This document shows, piece by piece, positions 33,230 through 41,559 of a stretch of 64,000 nt of DNA. This DNA is from Glaciecola sp028401415 (lineage in GTDB: Bacteria > Pseudomonadota > Gammaproteobacteria > Enterobacterales > Alteromonadaceae). Numbering within the stretch: position 1 is the stretch's first letter; the number at the start of each line of letters is the position of its first letter. The position numbers and the translations under genes were made by a program. The stretch covers positions 2,790,001 to 2,854,000 of the forward strand of contig NZ_CP171821.2 in NCBI RefSeq assembly GCF_028401415.2, read 5' to 3'. A model generated the notes under the pieces. It worked only from the letters and a program-made list of their open reading frames with translations, made no database searches and was not told the DNA's origin.

Positions 33230-33945
33230 GCTTTACCTTCATTTGGTGATGATGTTTTCTCGTGCCCCATAAAATTATCCTCAATGATCGAGCAGATGAT
33301 ATCGTGATAATTATTTGTGCTTGGGTGACCGGTAATCACATTTTCAGGCTCTTTGCTGTCTGGATTCGTAATGCCAAGCGTATAGGCAATGCCAAACGCT
33401 TTTGCGGCGTCTAAAATACGCTGACTGTCGTCCACAAACAATGTATGCGCCGGGTCAAAATCAAGGTGCGCATGTAACTGTTGCCACAAAGACTGCGATT
33501 CTTTTGTGACACCGAATTGATGAGTGGAAATTAAGGTATCGATATGCGCATCCAGCTGCGTTTTTTCGAGTTTCAGCGAGAGGCTGTCGGGGTGTGCGTT
33601 AGTCACTAATACCACTTCTCTCTGGCTTTGCTTTAAAGCATCTAAGAAAGGCATACAGTCTTCTCTGATTTGAATCAAATGAGTAAGCTCTCGTTTGGCC
33701 GACATAATATCTAAATCGAGACGCTGAGCCCAATAATCCAAACAGTACCACTGAATCTGGCCATACACCTCTTCGTAAGCACTTTTCATGTCTTGGCGAC
33801 ACGCTTCGAGGGACTTTCCGCTTTTCTCAGACAATTTGCGCGGAATATGCTCGCGCCAAAATTGAGTATCAAAATGCAGGTCAAGCAAGGTGCCGTCCAT
33901 ATCCAATAAAACGGTTTGAATCTTATGCCAGGGCAAGAGTGTCAA
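33226..33945 (-). CDS. yrfG: GMP/IMP nucleotidase (YrfG), HAD superfamily
   Basis: HAD-type 5'-nucleotidase that dephosphorylates GMP and IMP. In its 239 residues the HAD motif I is DMDGTLLDLHFD, motif II lies in VLVTNAHPDS, and motif IV is TLFVDDSQRILDAAKAFG. The start is TTG at 33945, supported by AGGAAG 7-8 nt upstream and by the MTLLPWHKIQTVLLDMDGT start typical of YrfG; the next candidate lies inside motif I. It is divergent from nudE, 61 bp away, and operonic with yjjX. Confidence 0.93.
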   Translation of the reverse strand: MTLLPWHKIQTVLLDMDGTLLDLHFDTQFWREHIPRKLSEKSGKSLEACRQDMKSAYEEVYGQIQWYCLDYWAQRLDLDIMSAKRELTHLIQIREDCMPFLDALKQSQREVVLVTNAHPDSLSLKLEKTQLDAHIDTLISTHQFGVTKESQSLWQQLHAHLDFDPAHTLFVDDSQRILDAAKAFGIAYTLGITNPDSKEPENVITGHPSTNNYHDIICSIIEDNFMGHEKTSSPNEGKA

Positions 33946-34006
33946 TCGAGCTTCCTTATGCTAATGTTAAGGCTGATTTTCACTTAGTGTATCTTGTGTT
34001 GCTTGA

Positions 34007-34576
34007 ATGAGTAAAATTAATCCTGACAAAGTCTTGCCGACCATCCACAAAACTCAAACCGTTGCCAAAAGTCGTTTCTTCAAAGTAGAACAAGTAGACT
34101 TGGAATTTAGCAATGGCGCGACGCGCGAATTTGAAAGAATGGGCGGTACCGGTCGGGGGGCAGTTATGATTGTGCCTTTAATTGATGATAAAACCATGCT
34201 TTTAATTCGAGAATATGCGGCCGGAACGCATTCTTACCAGCTTGGATTTCCCAAAGGATTAATTGACCCGGGCGAAACGCCTGAACAAGCAGCTAATCGC
34301 GAGCTTCAAGAAGAGGTGGGGTATATCGCTCAAAACATTGAGCCGCTCCAAAGCGTGATGATGGCACCCACCTTTTTTAATGCGAGTATGGATATACTGG
34401 TAGCATGCGGTTTAAGCCCCAGCACACTTGAAGGTGACGAGCCTGAGCCCCTTGAAGTGGTGCCTTGGCCCATCTCGCATGTTGATGAACTGCTCGCAAG
34501 AGAGGATTTCGCTGAGGCCAGAAGCGTCGCGGCACTGTTATTGTTACAACGTTGGATAGCTGCAAAGGAGAGCTAG
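34007..34576 (+). CDS. nudE: ADP compounds hydrolase NudE (Nudix)
   Basis: Nudix hydrolase that cleaves ADP-ribose, Ap3A, NADH and related compounds. The 189 residues carry the Nudix box GLIDPGETPEQAANRELQEEVG with all consensus residues (Gly, Glu, REL, EE, Gly). The N-terminal part (LPTIHKTQTVAKSRFFKVEQVDLEFSNGATREFERM) matches NudE more closely than other Nudix groups. cysQ starts 3 bp after its stop, so both are one transcript. Confidence 0.95.
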   Translation: MSKINPDKVLPTIHKTQTVAKSRFFKVEQVDLEFSNGATREFERMGGTGRGAVMIVPLIDDKTMLLIREYAAGTHSYQLGFPKGLIDPGETPEQAANRELQEEVGYIAQNIEPLQSVMMAPTFFNASMDILVACGLSPSTLEGDEPEPLEVVPWPISHVDELLAREDFAEARSVAALLLLQRWIAAKES

Positions 34577-34579
34577 CAT

Positions 34580-35401
34580 ATGATGTCTAAATCCGTAGAA
34601 GAGTTGCTTGAAATCGCAAAGGATGTAGCGGTAAAGGCCGGTGTCGAAGTACTCGATATTTATGATAAAGGTGACTTTGAAACCTACGAAAAGGAAGATG
34701 AGTCGCCGGTTACCAGCGCAGACTATCGCGCTAATGAAATTATCACCGAAGCACTGTCACGCTTAACCCCCAACATTCCCATCATGTCGGAAGAGACCGA
34801 AATTCCAGACTTAGATCAGCGTCAATCGTGGACGCGTTATTGGTTAATCGATCCTATTGATGGCACTCAAGAGTTTGTTGCTCGAAGCGGTGATTTTACA
34901 ATTAACATTGCCTTGATTGAAAATCACAAACCCGTCATTGGCGTGATTTATTGGCCCTGCGGCGAGTCGCTTTATTTTGCCAGCCAAGGTCATGGCGCCT
35001 ACAAACGCTGTGAAGTAGAAACCAAACCCATTAGCGTGCGAGCGTTTTCTGTGCCAAGTGAAGACGTGGTCATGATTGCAATTTCGCGACGACAGTCTCG
35101 GGAACGCGTGCTGGAGCGTTTGAGCGACAAGCGCAAATACCAAACCCTACCCACCGGCAGTTGCTCACTTAAGGCCTGCTTTATTGCCGAAGGCAAAGCC
35201 GATGTCTTTATGCGCCTTGGCGTAACGGGTGAATGGGATACGGGGGCTTCCCAATGCATCATTAATGAAGCTGGCGGTCAGATAAAAGCCGCGACGTTTG
35301 ATGAACTTAGCTACAACAAGCGTAAAGAAGTGACCAATCCTGATTTCGTTGTCTTAGGTGACCAACGAGTGGATTGGCGCAGCGTGATTCAATATAAATG
35401 A
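34580..35401 (+). CDS. cysQ: 3'(2'),5'-bisphosphate nucleotidase CysQ
   Basis: Removes the 3'-phosphate from PAP, the by-product of PAPS-dependent reactions, and recycles PAPS. It has 273 residues of the inositol-monophosphatase fold: the metal sites EDESPVTSADYRANE, IMSEET, WLIDPIDGTQEFVARSGDFT and GEWDTGASQCIINEAGGQ. The enzyme fits the presence of a PAPS-using sulfotransferase at 17201, though CysQ is needed for sulfate assimilation anyway. ATG 34580 has GGAGAGC upstream, and a terminator follows at 35484. Confidence 0.96.
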   Translation: MMSKSVEELLEIAKDVAVKAGVEVLDIYDKGDFETYEKEDESPVTSADYRANEIITEALSRLTPNIPIMSEETEIPDLDQRQSWTRYWLIDPIDGTQEFVARSGDFTINIALIENHKPVIGVIYWPCGESLYFASQGHGAYKRCEVETKPISVRAFSVPSEDVVMIAISRRQSRERVLERLSDKRKYQTLPTGSCSLKACFIAEGKADVFMRLGVTGEWDTGASQCIINEAGGQIKAATFDELSYNKRKEVTNPDFVVLGDQRVDWRSVIQYK

Positions 35402-35483
35402 TGCGAACGCTAGATAAGTAGAATCCAATACAAACAGAATTTAGTATAAAAACCCATCCTGTTTAGATATTAGTCATATGAAT

Positions 35484-35506
35484 AAAGGCCGTTTCAACGG
35501 GCCTTT
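35484..35506 (+). terminator. Hairpin after cysQ, likely terminator
   Basis: AAAGGCC (35484-35490) pairs with GGCCTTT (35500-35506) across a 9-nt loop; a short T-containing stretch (CCGTTTGG) follows. It lies between cysQ and the YceI gene and probably ends the nudE-cysQ transcript. The stem is short, so efficiency may be moderate. Confidence 0.55.
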
Positions 35507-35523
35507 CCGTTTGGAGTTTAATA

Positions 35524-36120
35524 ATGAAAATACCATTTCGAATTATGCAGTTAGTAAAGAGTGCGCTACTGACTGGCGTGCTGCTCTCATCCTCTGCTTT
35601 TGCAGATCATGTATTAAACCAAGAAATGAGTTCAGTTAACTTTTTATCCACCAAAAATGTCAATGTGACCGAAAGCCACACTTTTGATACTTTTGTAGGC
35701 GCGATTGACGATTCTGGCAAGCTAACTCTCGATGTTGACCTCACATCAGTCAACACCTTGATACCCATTAGAAATGAACGCATGCAAAACATGCTGTTTA
35801 ATGTGACTGACTACACAAAAGCAAGCTTCAGCGCACAGCTTGATGATAGTCTGTTAGCGCTTACAGATGGCAAAAGCCGAGCTGCAACTGTAACCGGCGA
35901 TTTAACTATCAGTGGCGTAAGCAAGCCCATTACCTTCGATATTGTGGTGACAGCATTGGCAGATGGCAAACTCTCAGCCGTCACCACCAAACCCACATTA
36001 ATTAACGCATCCGACTACAATCTTGATGCGGGTATCGAAATGCTTCGTGAAGTGGCGATGCTGGAAAACATCTCGAAAAGTGTGCCCTTTTCGTTTTATG
36101 TAGTGTTCGATAACACTTAA
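35524..36120 (+). CDS. Periplasmic YceI family protein
   Basis: YceI-like lipocalin-fold protein of 198 residues with a signal peptide (LVKSALLTGVLLSSSAFA|DH). The family is a beta-barrel that binds isoprenoid lipids such as ubiquinone-like molecules; its cellular role is often unclear. Visible family features are SSVNFLSTKNVNVTESHTFDTFVGAI, LTLDVDLTSVNTLIPIRNERM and GDLTISGVSKPITFDI. TTTGGAG is the ribosome binding site. A TIR-bounded toxin-antitoxin segment begins 51 bp after its stop. Confidence 0.9.
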   Translation: MKIPFRIMQLVKSALLTGVLLSSSAFADHVLNQEMSSVNFLSTKNVNVTESHTFDTFVGAIDDSGKLTLDVDLTSVNTLIPIRNERMQNMLFNVTDYTKASFSAQLDDSLLALTDGKSRAATVTGDLTISGVSKPITFDIVVTALADGKLSAVTTKPTLINASDYNLDAGIEMLREVAMLENISKSVPFSFYVVFDNT

Positions 36121-36170
36121 CATTTCAACACTCTTTTGGCGCTTATTGATGATAGGCTGATTGAATGAAT

Positions 36171-36195
36171 GGCTATTTGCATTCTAGAGTTGGAA
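36171..36195 (+). repeat. Left terminal inverted repeat of the toxin-antitoxin segment
   Basis: This 25-bp end pairs with 36953-36977 with one mismatch (position 36188). It overlaps the last codons of the broken toxin frame, so the end of the toxin gene and the end of the element coincide. Confidence 0.65.
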
Positions 36196-36448
36196 CAAGT
36201 TGTTTCGAGTATCGTTGAAACATCCGCCTTTTGTGCAAAAAGTAGGTTGGATTGGGTAAAAAAACAGCACAAGTTAAATTACGCGAAAAAAGTTTATCTT
36301 GTAAATCTTTGTTTGCAATAGAAGCAAGAGTTGAATTTATTAGCTTTCGATACTTTACGACTTGACGTTCACCCCATGCCTTTTTAGTAAAGCGAATAAT
36401 GTTGCGTAAGTCAGATTCAGCTCCTTTTGAAAGTGCGATTTCCGTCAT
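36173..36448 (-). pseudogene. RelE/ParE-like toxin, frameshifted
   Basis: The first 50 or so codons (TEIALSKGAESDLRNIIRFTKKAWGERQVVKYRKLI) are a clear ParE/RelE-family toxin start. After that the open frame loses family character. The expected C-terminal signature returns in another frame: reading the A-run at 36229-36232 (minus strand) as one base longer gives LHKKADVSTILE, which fits the usual ILHxxxDxxxxL ending. A strand-like LVLFFYPIQP in the third frame hints at a second shift. The open frame gives 91 residues, but the product is unlikely to be a working toxin. The antitoxin gene ends 6 bp upstream, the usual order. Confidence 0.6.
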
Positions 36449-36454
36449 TCGCGT

Positions 36455-36691
36455 TTATAAGCCCAACTCTTCATCAAATATCTCATCAACTGATTTCGAG
36501 GATAGCTCTCCAGTCAATGCTTTATTTTTTCTTTCCAGTAATAAGCTCTCCAGTTGTTTAAAAGCCTTTTGCTCTTGCTCAGTAGGGAGCGCACTATCTA
36601 AAACGTAATCTTTAATAGTCTTGCCGTGGATTGCGGCTGCAGCCTTTAAAAACTGGTGTTGTTCGGGCGAAATATCTATCGAAAGTCTCAT
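36455..36691 (-). CDS. ParD-like ribbon-helix-helix antitoxin
   Basis: A 78-residue protein with an N-terminal ribbon-helix-helix (MRLSIDISPEQHQFLKAAAAIHGKTIKDYVLDSAL), a Lys/Glu-rich linker and the C-terminal toxin-binding tail ending in KSVDEIFDEELGL. This domain order is typical of ParD/DUF1778-like antitoxins that repress their own operon. The frame is intact, unlike that of its partner toxin downstream. It sits inside the segment bounded by the 25-bp inverted repeats. Confidence 0.85.
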   Translation of the reverse strand: MRLSIDISPEQHQFLKAAAAIHGKTIKDYVLDSALPTEQEQKAFKQLESLLLERKNKALTGELSSKSVDEIFDEELGL

Positions 36692-37043
36692 AACTTACCC
36701 TAATAGCCATTTTTGGCGCAGTATACGTCAGAAACAACAAACCATACAAATGTTGTCTTATGTTGATGCGAGTGTTAATCGTGCATTGCCTCCACTCAGC
36801 ATCTGGCATTATCGGCCAGCAAAAAACAAGGAACAGACATTCGGAAACGATAAACTAAGCTACTGATTTGTCTCAAAAGCACTATTTGATTTATCACTAC
36901 GAATGCATTCCAACCAACTAATGATTCTGACAATTCACTGATGTTTATCAATTTCCAACCCTAGAATGCAAATAGCCGAATAAATAACATAGCGAGCGAT
37001 ACGACGCTCGCTATATCACCTCGCATTCAACGTAGACTCGTAA
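36692..37043. other. Intergenic region upstream of the antitoxin, with the right end of the element
   Basis: In these 352 bp no gene is recognised. The left part must hold the promoter of the ParD/ParE module (minus strand). The right terminal inverted repeat lies at 36953-36977. After it come about 65 bp ahead of the 3' end of yheU with no clear terminator. Confidence 0.5.
36953..36977 (-). repeat. Right terminal inverted repeat of the toxin-antitoxin segment
   Basis: Reverse complement of 36171-36195 with one mismatch. GAAT follows directly (36978-36981), matching the GAAT before the left repeat. Confidence 0.65.
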
Positions 37044-37250
37044 TTAACTCTTAGAAATAATGTTCACGGTCTCATGCTCTTCCGAAAATTCAATCACCGC
37101 GCTACCTTCCTCTAGCTGATGTTTTACCTGAGCAACCTTTTCTTCCAACGAGTAATCCTGCTCACCATATTCAGTACCCTCTCGTAACACAAAAGCTTCA
37201 ATGAGATTTATGAGGGTGTCTGGGGCGAGTTCTTTATGATCAATAATCAC
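37044..37250 (-). CDS. yheU: YheU family protein (UPF0270)
   Basis: Small cytosolic protein of 68 residues, similar to E. coli YheU along its length: APDTLINLIEAFVLREGTEYG, then SLEEKVAQVKHQLEEGSAVIEFSEEHETVNI. The function is not known. It overlaps the end of yheT by 4 bp and forms the conserved yheS/yheT/yheU neighbourhood on this strand. Confidence 0.95.
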   Translation of the reverse strand: MIIDHKELAPDTLINLIEAFVLREGTEYGEQDYSLEEKVAQVKHQLEEGSAVIEFSEEHETVNIISKS

Positions 37251-38305
37251 GCTTTGTCCTTGAATAACTGCGTTTGGAAAAATGAATGTATTCGCGCGGG
37301 CAAATATAGAGAGGGTAAAAACGGGCTTTGATAGTGTGCATCTTTTTTTGATTGCATAAACCCAACATGGCCGCCTGTTTCGCTAAGCTCATAGGCAATT
37401 TGGGGCGATAAATCATTCTCTTTGGGAATGACGCGCCTGTCCATGAAGGGATCGTCTGCCGCGTGTATCATTAGGGTAGGAGTTTGAATATTCCGAAGTA
37501 AAGGTAATGCAGAGCATTTAGCATAGTAATCATCGGCATCTTTAAAACCATGCAAGGGCGCAGTCACATGCTCATCGAAATCATAAAAGCTATCCAGCGC
37601 GGTAATCTGTTGTGCGTTAAGATTGACGTGTTCACGCATGTCCATCATGTGCATTTTTTGCAATAAATTTGCCTTCATACTTTTTAGTAAGTGCGCCTGA
37701 TAGCGTTTTGCAAAGCCTCGATTAATTGCTTGAGATGAAGCGGCAAGCTGGATTGGCGCGCATACACTTACCGCAGCATGTATATCCGCTTCAGGATTAT
37801 CGGCTAATAATTTAAGCAACATATTGCCACCAAGAGAGAAGCCTGCACACACCACCGTAGATTGGGGGTATATGCGTTTTATCCATTTAAGCGTCAGTAA
37901 GGCATCACCTGTTTCGCCTGAGTGATACGCTCTTGGCCTACGATTAACCTGCCCACTGCAACCGCGAAAATGCATCACAATACAGGATATTTTATTCGCG
38001 GCTAACTCATACATAAGATGCTGAATATAGTGGCTGTCTTTAGACCCTTCCAAACCGTGAAATAACAACGCAATGGGCTTTAGTGCGCGGCTTTCGTCAG
38101 CGTGCTGGATTTGTGCATCATCGATAATGTGCATGGCTAGGTCTAAAAAGTCCCCATCATCAGTGTTAATTCGTTCATAGCGCATCACGATTTTAGGCGC
38201 ATTGAGTACAAATTTTGGATACAAGGTTTGCAAATGAGCATTGCTTGCCCAAACGGGTGGGCGAAAGCCTGCTTCACTTATTGAACCAAAGCGCGTTTCA
38301 TCCAT
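37247..38305 (-). CDS. yheT: YheT family alpha/beta hydrolase
   Basis: Alpha/beta hydrolase of about 352 residues, related to embryogenesis-associated EMB8-like proteins. The oxyanion segment is LLFHGLEGSKDSHYIQHL, the nucleophile elbow CAGFSLGGNML, the acid lies in IHAADDPFMD and the histidine in ETGGHVGFM. The frame is open to 38368, but ATG 38305 (MDETRFGSISEAGFRPPVW) is preferred because upstream codons lie within the preceding gene and a GGGGAGC patch lies ahead of it. The substrate is unknown; an esterase is likely. Confidence 0.92.
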   Translation of the reverse strand: MDETRFGSISEAGFRPPVWASNAHLQTLYPKFVLNAPKIVMRYERINTDDGDFLDLAMHIIDDAQIQHADESRALKPIALLFHGLEGSKDSHYIQHLMYELAANKISCIVMHFRGCSGQVNRRPRAYHSGETGDALLTLKWIKRIYPQSTVVCAGFSLGGNMLLKLLADNPEADIHAAVSVCAPIQLAASSQAINRGFAKRYQAHLLKSMKANLLQKMHMMDMREHVNLNAQQITALDSFYDFDEHVTAPLHGFKDADDYYAKCSALPLLRNIQTPTLMIHAADDPFMDRRVIPKENDLSPQIAYELSETGGHVGFMQSKKDAHYQSPFLPSLYLPARIHSFFQTQLFKDKA

Positions 38306-38328
38306 GATATTTTCCAAGCTCCCCTTGT

Positions 38329-38856
38329 TCAAAATGCACTTTCCAAAAATGCACCGATGGTGGTGCAAGCCATCAAGCTCGCTTCAGGTATTTGTTTCAA
38401 AGCAAGCCTTTTCTGCCGCGTTCGATTAAGCGCATTAATGCGCATCAAACATAAGCCGCTTAACTGATCGCTTAATTGACTGTTATGGGTCATGTGCCTA
38501 AAAAAAAGTGCGTTGGCAGCGTTCACAATTTCTTGATGCTGAGACTTTTCTAGGATGAGTTCGTCTTTTAAGGCTTCTTCATACAAGGCTTTGTCCATCA
38601 ACTTTAGACCGCGTCGCTTCGCTCGATGGCGAATTAATGCTTTGTCCGATTCCGCAATGGCCAGCTCTATTTTTTCAAGATCATCAAAATCGAACATGTA
38701 GCGATGACTGCATACATACATCATGCACAACACAAGGTTGACATTGATCATCATGCTATCTTGAAGTTCTAAGCACGCCTCTTTTATTGCCTGATTTGAG
38801 TATGCGTCTAGAGAGTACTCCCATAGCGCTTCTTTCTGAATGAGAAAACGCGACAT
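38329..38856 (-). CDS. TIGR02444 family protein (DUF2390)
   Basis: A 175-residue helical protein starting MSRFLIQKEALWEYSLDAYSN, matching the TIGR02444 family found next to yheS and yheT in gammaproteobacteria. Family features are LQDSMMINVNLVLCMMYVCSHRYMF and the Arg-rich helix ALIRHRAKRRGLKLMD. The function is unknown. It starts 2 bp after yheS and ends within the possible upstream extension of yheT, so all are one operon. Confidence 0.88.
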   Translation of the reverse strand: MSRFLIQKEALWEYSLDAYSNQAIKEACLELQDSMMINVNLVLCMMYVCSHRYMFDFDDLEKIELAIAESDKALIRHRAKRRGLKLMDKALYEEALKDELILEKSQHQEIVNAANALFFRHMTHNSQLSDQLSGLCLMRINALNRTRQKRLALKQIPEASLMACTTIGAFLESAF

Positions 38857-38858
38857 AA

Positions 38859-40814
38859 CTAGGGCCTACTCTCGTGCACTTGTTCTAAAGCGACTTTATC
38901 TAATTGTGCCTTCTCAAGCATTTCGTGAGCTTCCAGCCAAATCATTTCCGCTTCCTCAAGCTCAGAGACAATTTCAGCCTGCTCTGCAAGCAACTGTGTT
39001 AACTTCGCCTTATTTTTTGCCTCATACAGACTGGTGTCACTCATTTCACTCTCAATGATGGCTTTTTTTTGATGTAGCTGCTCCATCCGCTTTTCTTGCT
39101 TTGCAACGCTATCTCTTAAAGGTTTTGTTTCTTGTCTAAACTGTGCCTCTAATCGCTTTCGCTCTTTTCTATCAGGCGGCTTTTGAGCATTCGATTCCCT
39201 AGATAAACTTGATTCAGCGTCACCTTCACGTTTAAGTTCGCCTCTAGTGGCGTTCAGCATCCAGTTTCTGTAATCATCCAAGTCGCCAGCAAATGCGCTC
39301 ACCTGACCTGCGTCCACCAAATAAAAATCATCGCAAACCGACGCTAATAGATAGCGGTCGTGCGACACCAGTACTATTGCCCCTTCAAAACTTTGCAGGG
39401 CAAAATTTAGCGCTTGGCGCATCTCTATATCTAAATGGTTGGTCGGTTCATCCAATAATAACAAGTTTGGTTTTTGCATCACCAACATGGCCAGCACCAG
39501 ACGTGCCTTTTCACCTCCTGACATGGGCGCAACTTGTGCTAAGGCATCGTCACCGTGAAAGCCAAAGCCGCCAAGGTAGTCGCGCACCTCTTGCTCGGTC
39601 ATTTTTGTGTCCAAACGCTGAATATGCGCAAAGCAACTAGATTGCATATCGAGCGCATCGACTTGATGTTGTGCAAAATATCCAAGGTGCAAGCCTGCAG
39701 AGCTAAGATACTCGCCGGACATAGGCGCAAGCTCACTGCTCAAGAGTTTAATCAAGGTCGACTTACCTGCGCCGTTTTTGCCCAGTAAACCAATGCGGCT
39801 GCCAGGCACAAGATTTAAGTGGACTTTCTTCAAGATGGGCGTTTGTGAATATCCGACCTGCACGTCTTCCATCTTTATAAGGGGATTGGGTAGTTTGGCG
39901 GGCGGTTCAAAAGAAAAAGAGAAACCGCTGGATTGAAACACAGGAAGCACTTCTTGCATTTTTTCCAGTTGTTTAACGCGACTTTGTGCTTGTTTTGCTT
40001 TACTGGCTTTCGCTTTGAAACGCGTAATAAATGACATTAAGTGCTCGCGCTTCTTTTGCTGCTTCTCAAACTCGCTAGCGGCGAGTTTTATTCTCAGCGC
40101 TTTTTGTTTTTCGTACGCAGAGTAGCCACCGGTGTAAGGGACTAGCGTCTGATTTTCAAAACTCACAATATGATTAGCGCAATTATCAATAAAGACTTTG
40201 TCGTGAGAAATCAGCAGCAATGTGCCTTTATAAGTGGCTAACCAAGACTCAAGCCATAGCACCGCGTCCAAATCAAGGTGGTTTGTGGGCTCATCTAGCA
40301 ACAGCATATCGGAAGGACATAACAGTGCTCTAGCTAAATTTAAACGCATTTGCCAGCCGCCTGAAAACTCACTTAATGCGTTACTCAGTTGCGCTTTTGT
40401 AAAACCTAAGCCAGATAGTATGATGGCCGCACGCGCCTCAATATCGTAAGCACCCGCTTGAGCGAGCTTTTCGTGTATTAGGCCAATTTTATTGCCATCG
40501 CCCCCCGCCTCTATCGCTTGTTGCTCTGCTCTAAGTGCTACGAGTTTCGTATCGCCTGCAATGACGTATTCAAGCGCGCTTTCTCCCTTATCCACTACGC
40601 TTTGAGCAACAGCAATCACTTGCCAGTCTTTTGGATAGAAGAACGTGCCCTCATCAGGCGACAGCTCCCCCAAGAGCATCGAGAACAAACTGGACTTTCC
40701 GCAACCATTGCGCCCGATAATAGCGACTTTATGACCGGGGAAAATGTCCAAATCCACTTGTTTTATCAGTGGCTTGATACCTCTATACAAAGAGAGTCCT
40801 TGAAGCTTTAGCAT
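38859..40814 (-). CDS. yheS: ABC-F family ATPase YheS
   Basis: Cytosolic ABC-F protein with two ATP-binding domains and no membrane span. ABC-F proteins act on ribosomes; YheS in E. coli is thought to help with particular stalled or slow-translating complexes. In 651 residues the Walker A motifs are GRNGCGKSSLF and GKNGAGKSTLI, the signatures SGGWQMRLNLARAL and SGGEKARLVLAML, and each half has LLLDEPTNHLD. The linker is Lys-rich (KAKASKAKQAQSRVKQLEKM) and the C-terminus is a coiled coil. It heads the yheS-TIGR02444-yheT-yheU operon. Confidence 0.96.
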   Translation of the reverse strand: MLKLQGLSLYRGIKPLIKQVDLDIFPGHKVAIIGRNGCGKSSLFSMLLGELSPDEGTFFYPKDWQVIAVAQSVVDKGESALEYVIAGDTKLVALRAEQQAIEAGGDGNKIGLIHEKLAQAGAYDIEARAAIILSGLGFTKAQLSNALSEFSGGWQMRLNLARALLCPSDMLLLDEPTNHLDLDAVLWLESWLATYKGTLLLISHDKVFIDNCANHIVSFENQTLVPYTGGYSAYEKQKALRIKLAASEFEKQQKKREHLMSFITRFKAKASKAKQAQSRVKQLEKMQEVLPVFQSSGFSFSFEPPAKLPNPLIKMEDVQVGYSQTPILKKVHLNLVPGSRIGLLGKNGAGKSTLIKLLSSELAPMSGEYLSSAGLHLGYFAQHQVDALDMQSSCFAHIQRLDTKMTEQEVRDYLGGFGFHGDDALAQVAPMSGGEKARLVLAMLVMQKPNLLLLDEPTNHLDIEMRQALNFALQSFEGAIVLVSHDRYLLASVCDDFYLVDAGQVSAFAGDLDDYRNWMLNATRGELKREGDAESSLSRESNAQKPPDRKERKRLEAQFRQETKPLRDSVAKQEKRMEQLHQKKAIIESEMSDTSLYEAKNKAKLTQLLAEQAEIVSELEEAEMIWLEAHEMLEKAQLDKVALEQVHESRP

Positions 40815-40926
40815 GGGATACTAACCATTTGTTTTCAGCGATTTTCGAGCAGTAGATTGTGTGCGCGCAAGCATAGCAAATTCATCAGCCTTGATCATTA
40901 AGTGCGCAATCGCGGTATAAGCACAC

Positions 40927-41133
40927 ATGAAAGATAAAAAAGTTAAAAAACGCTTCATTGCTGGAGCGACCTGTCCAAGCTGCAAAGCCCTTGACACACT
41001 GATGCTCTACTTTGAAAACAATGTCGAGAAGATTGCGTGTGTCAAATGTGACTACGCTGAGAGTCAAGCGAATACTGAAGTGGCGCAAGCGAGCAAAAAC
41101 GATGCGGGTGTGATTGGGGTGTTTAAACCCTAA
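40927..41133 (+). CDS. yheV: YheV family putative metal-binding protein
   Basis: A 68-residue protein similar to E. coli YheV: KKRFIAGATCPSCKALDTLMLY, then IACVKCDYAESQ and VIGVFKP at the end. The two CxxC pairs (CPSC and CVKC) make a zinc-ribbon-like fold. The function is unknown. It is divergent from yheS with 112 bp between. Confidence 0.95.
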   Translation: MKDKKVKKRFIAGATCPSCKALDTLMLYFENNVEKIACVKCDYAESQANTEVAQASKNDAGVIGVFKP

Positions 41134-41310
41134 TTGACCTCATCCATGGTCTTGCGAACTGCCGCCTTCCAAGCTTCCCCGACAGATTTGGAAACACTAA
41201 ACCGTCAACGTAGGGCGACCTTCCTAAGCTGTTAACTCTAAGACGCATCATTGACTGCATTGCTATCGATGACTACAATCTTAGCAAGTATTAAAGCTTG
41301 GGGGAAATCA

Positions 41311-41559
41311 ATGGCGGTGGTGACAATTAGAAATCTTCCAGACGAGACCAAAGAAGCGCTGCGGATTCAGGCGGCATATGCTGGCGTTTCTCTCGAACAA
41401 TATCTTCGCAACATATTAAATAAAGTCTCGCAACAAGGTGCTAAGCAAGAAATGCAGATCACCGAAATTGCAGCAGAATATTTTAGCAATGCCCAGGTTG
41501 AAAACTTGGATTTACCACCTCGCGGCTCAAGGCGAGAAGTGCCCAATTTTGATAAATGA
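41311..41559 (+). CDS. FitA-like ribbon-helix-helix antitoxin
   Basis: An 82-residue Arc-type antitoxin: MAVVTIRNLPDETKEALRIQAAYAGVSLEQYLR (ribbon-helix-helix) and the toxin-binding tail ending in LPPRGSRREVPNFDK. The frame opens at 41251, but ATG 41311 has GGGGAAATCA before it and fits known FitA starts. Its TGA overlaps the ATG of the toxin frame (ATGA), the usual FitAB/VapBC coupling. The antitoxin is intact although the toxin is not. Confidence 0.88.
   Translation: MAVVTIRNLPDETKEALRIQAAYAGVSLEQYLRNILNKVSQQGAKQEMQITEIAAEYFSNAQVENLDLPPRGSRREVPNFDK

Larger units (their letters stand above)
36171..36977. mobile_element. 807-bp segment with 25-bp terminal inverted repeats carrying a ParD/ParE-like module
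   Basis: The left end GGCTATTTGCATTCTAG plus A plus GTTGGAA (36171-36195) is the reverse complement of 36953-36977 at 24 of 25 positions. GAAT flanks both ends directly (36167-36170 and 36978-36981), which fits a 4-bp target-site duplication. Inside lie only an antitoxin, a decayed toxin and about 260 bp of non-coding DNA; there is no transposase. It therefore looks like a non-autonomous, MITE-like element. The ends are not those of an IS family that I can name. Confidence 0.6.

Noticed and set aside
36171..36977. Integron cassette with attC sites as explanation for the repeats
   Set aside because: The repeats are inverted, about 780 bp apart and lack the attC core and folded structure; a TIR-bounded element fits better.
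41130..41200. Minus-strand peptide VGEAWKAAVRKTMDEVN ending at yheV, possible gene remnant
   Set aside because: The frame is open for only about 24 codons and another frame reads equally well; no family could be named.
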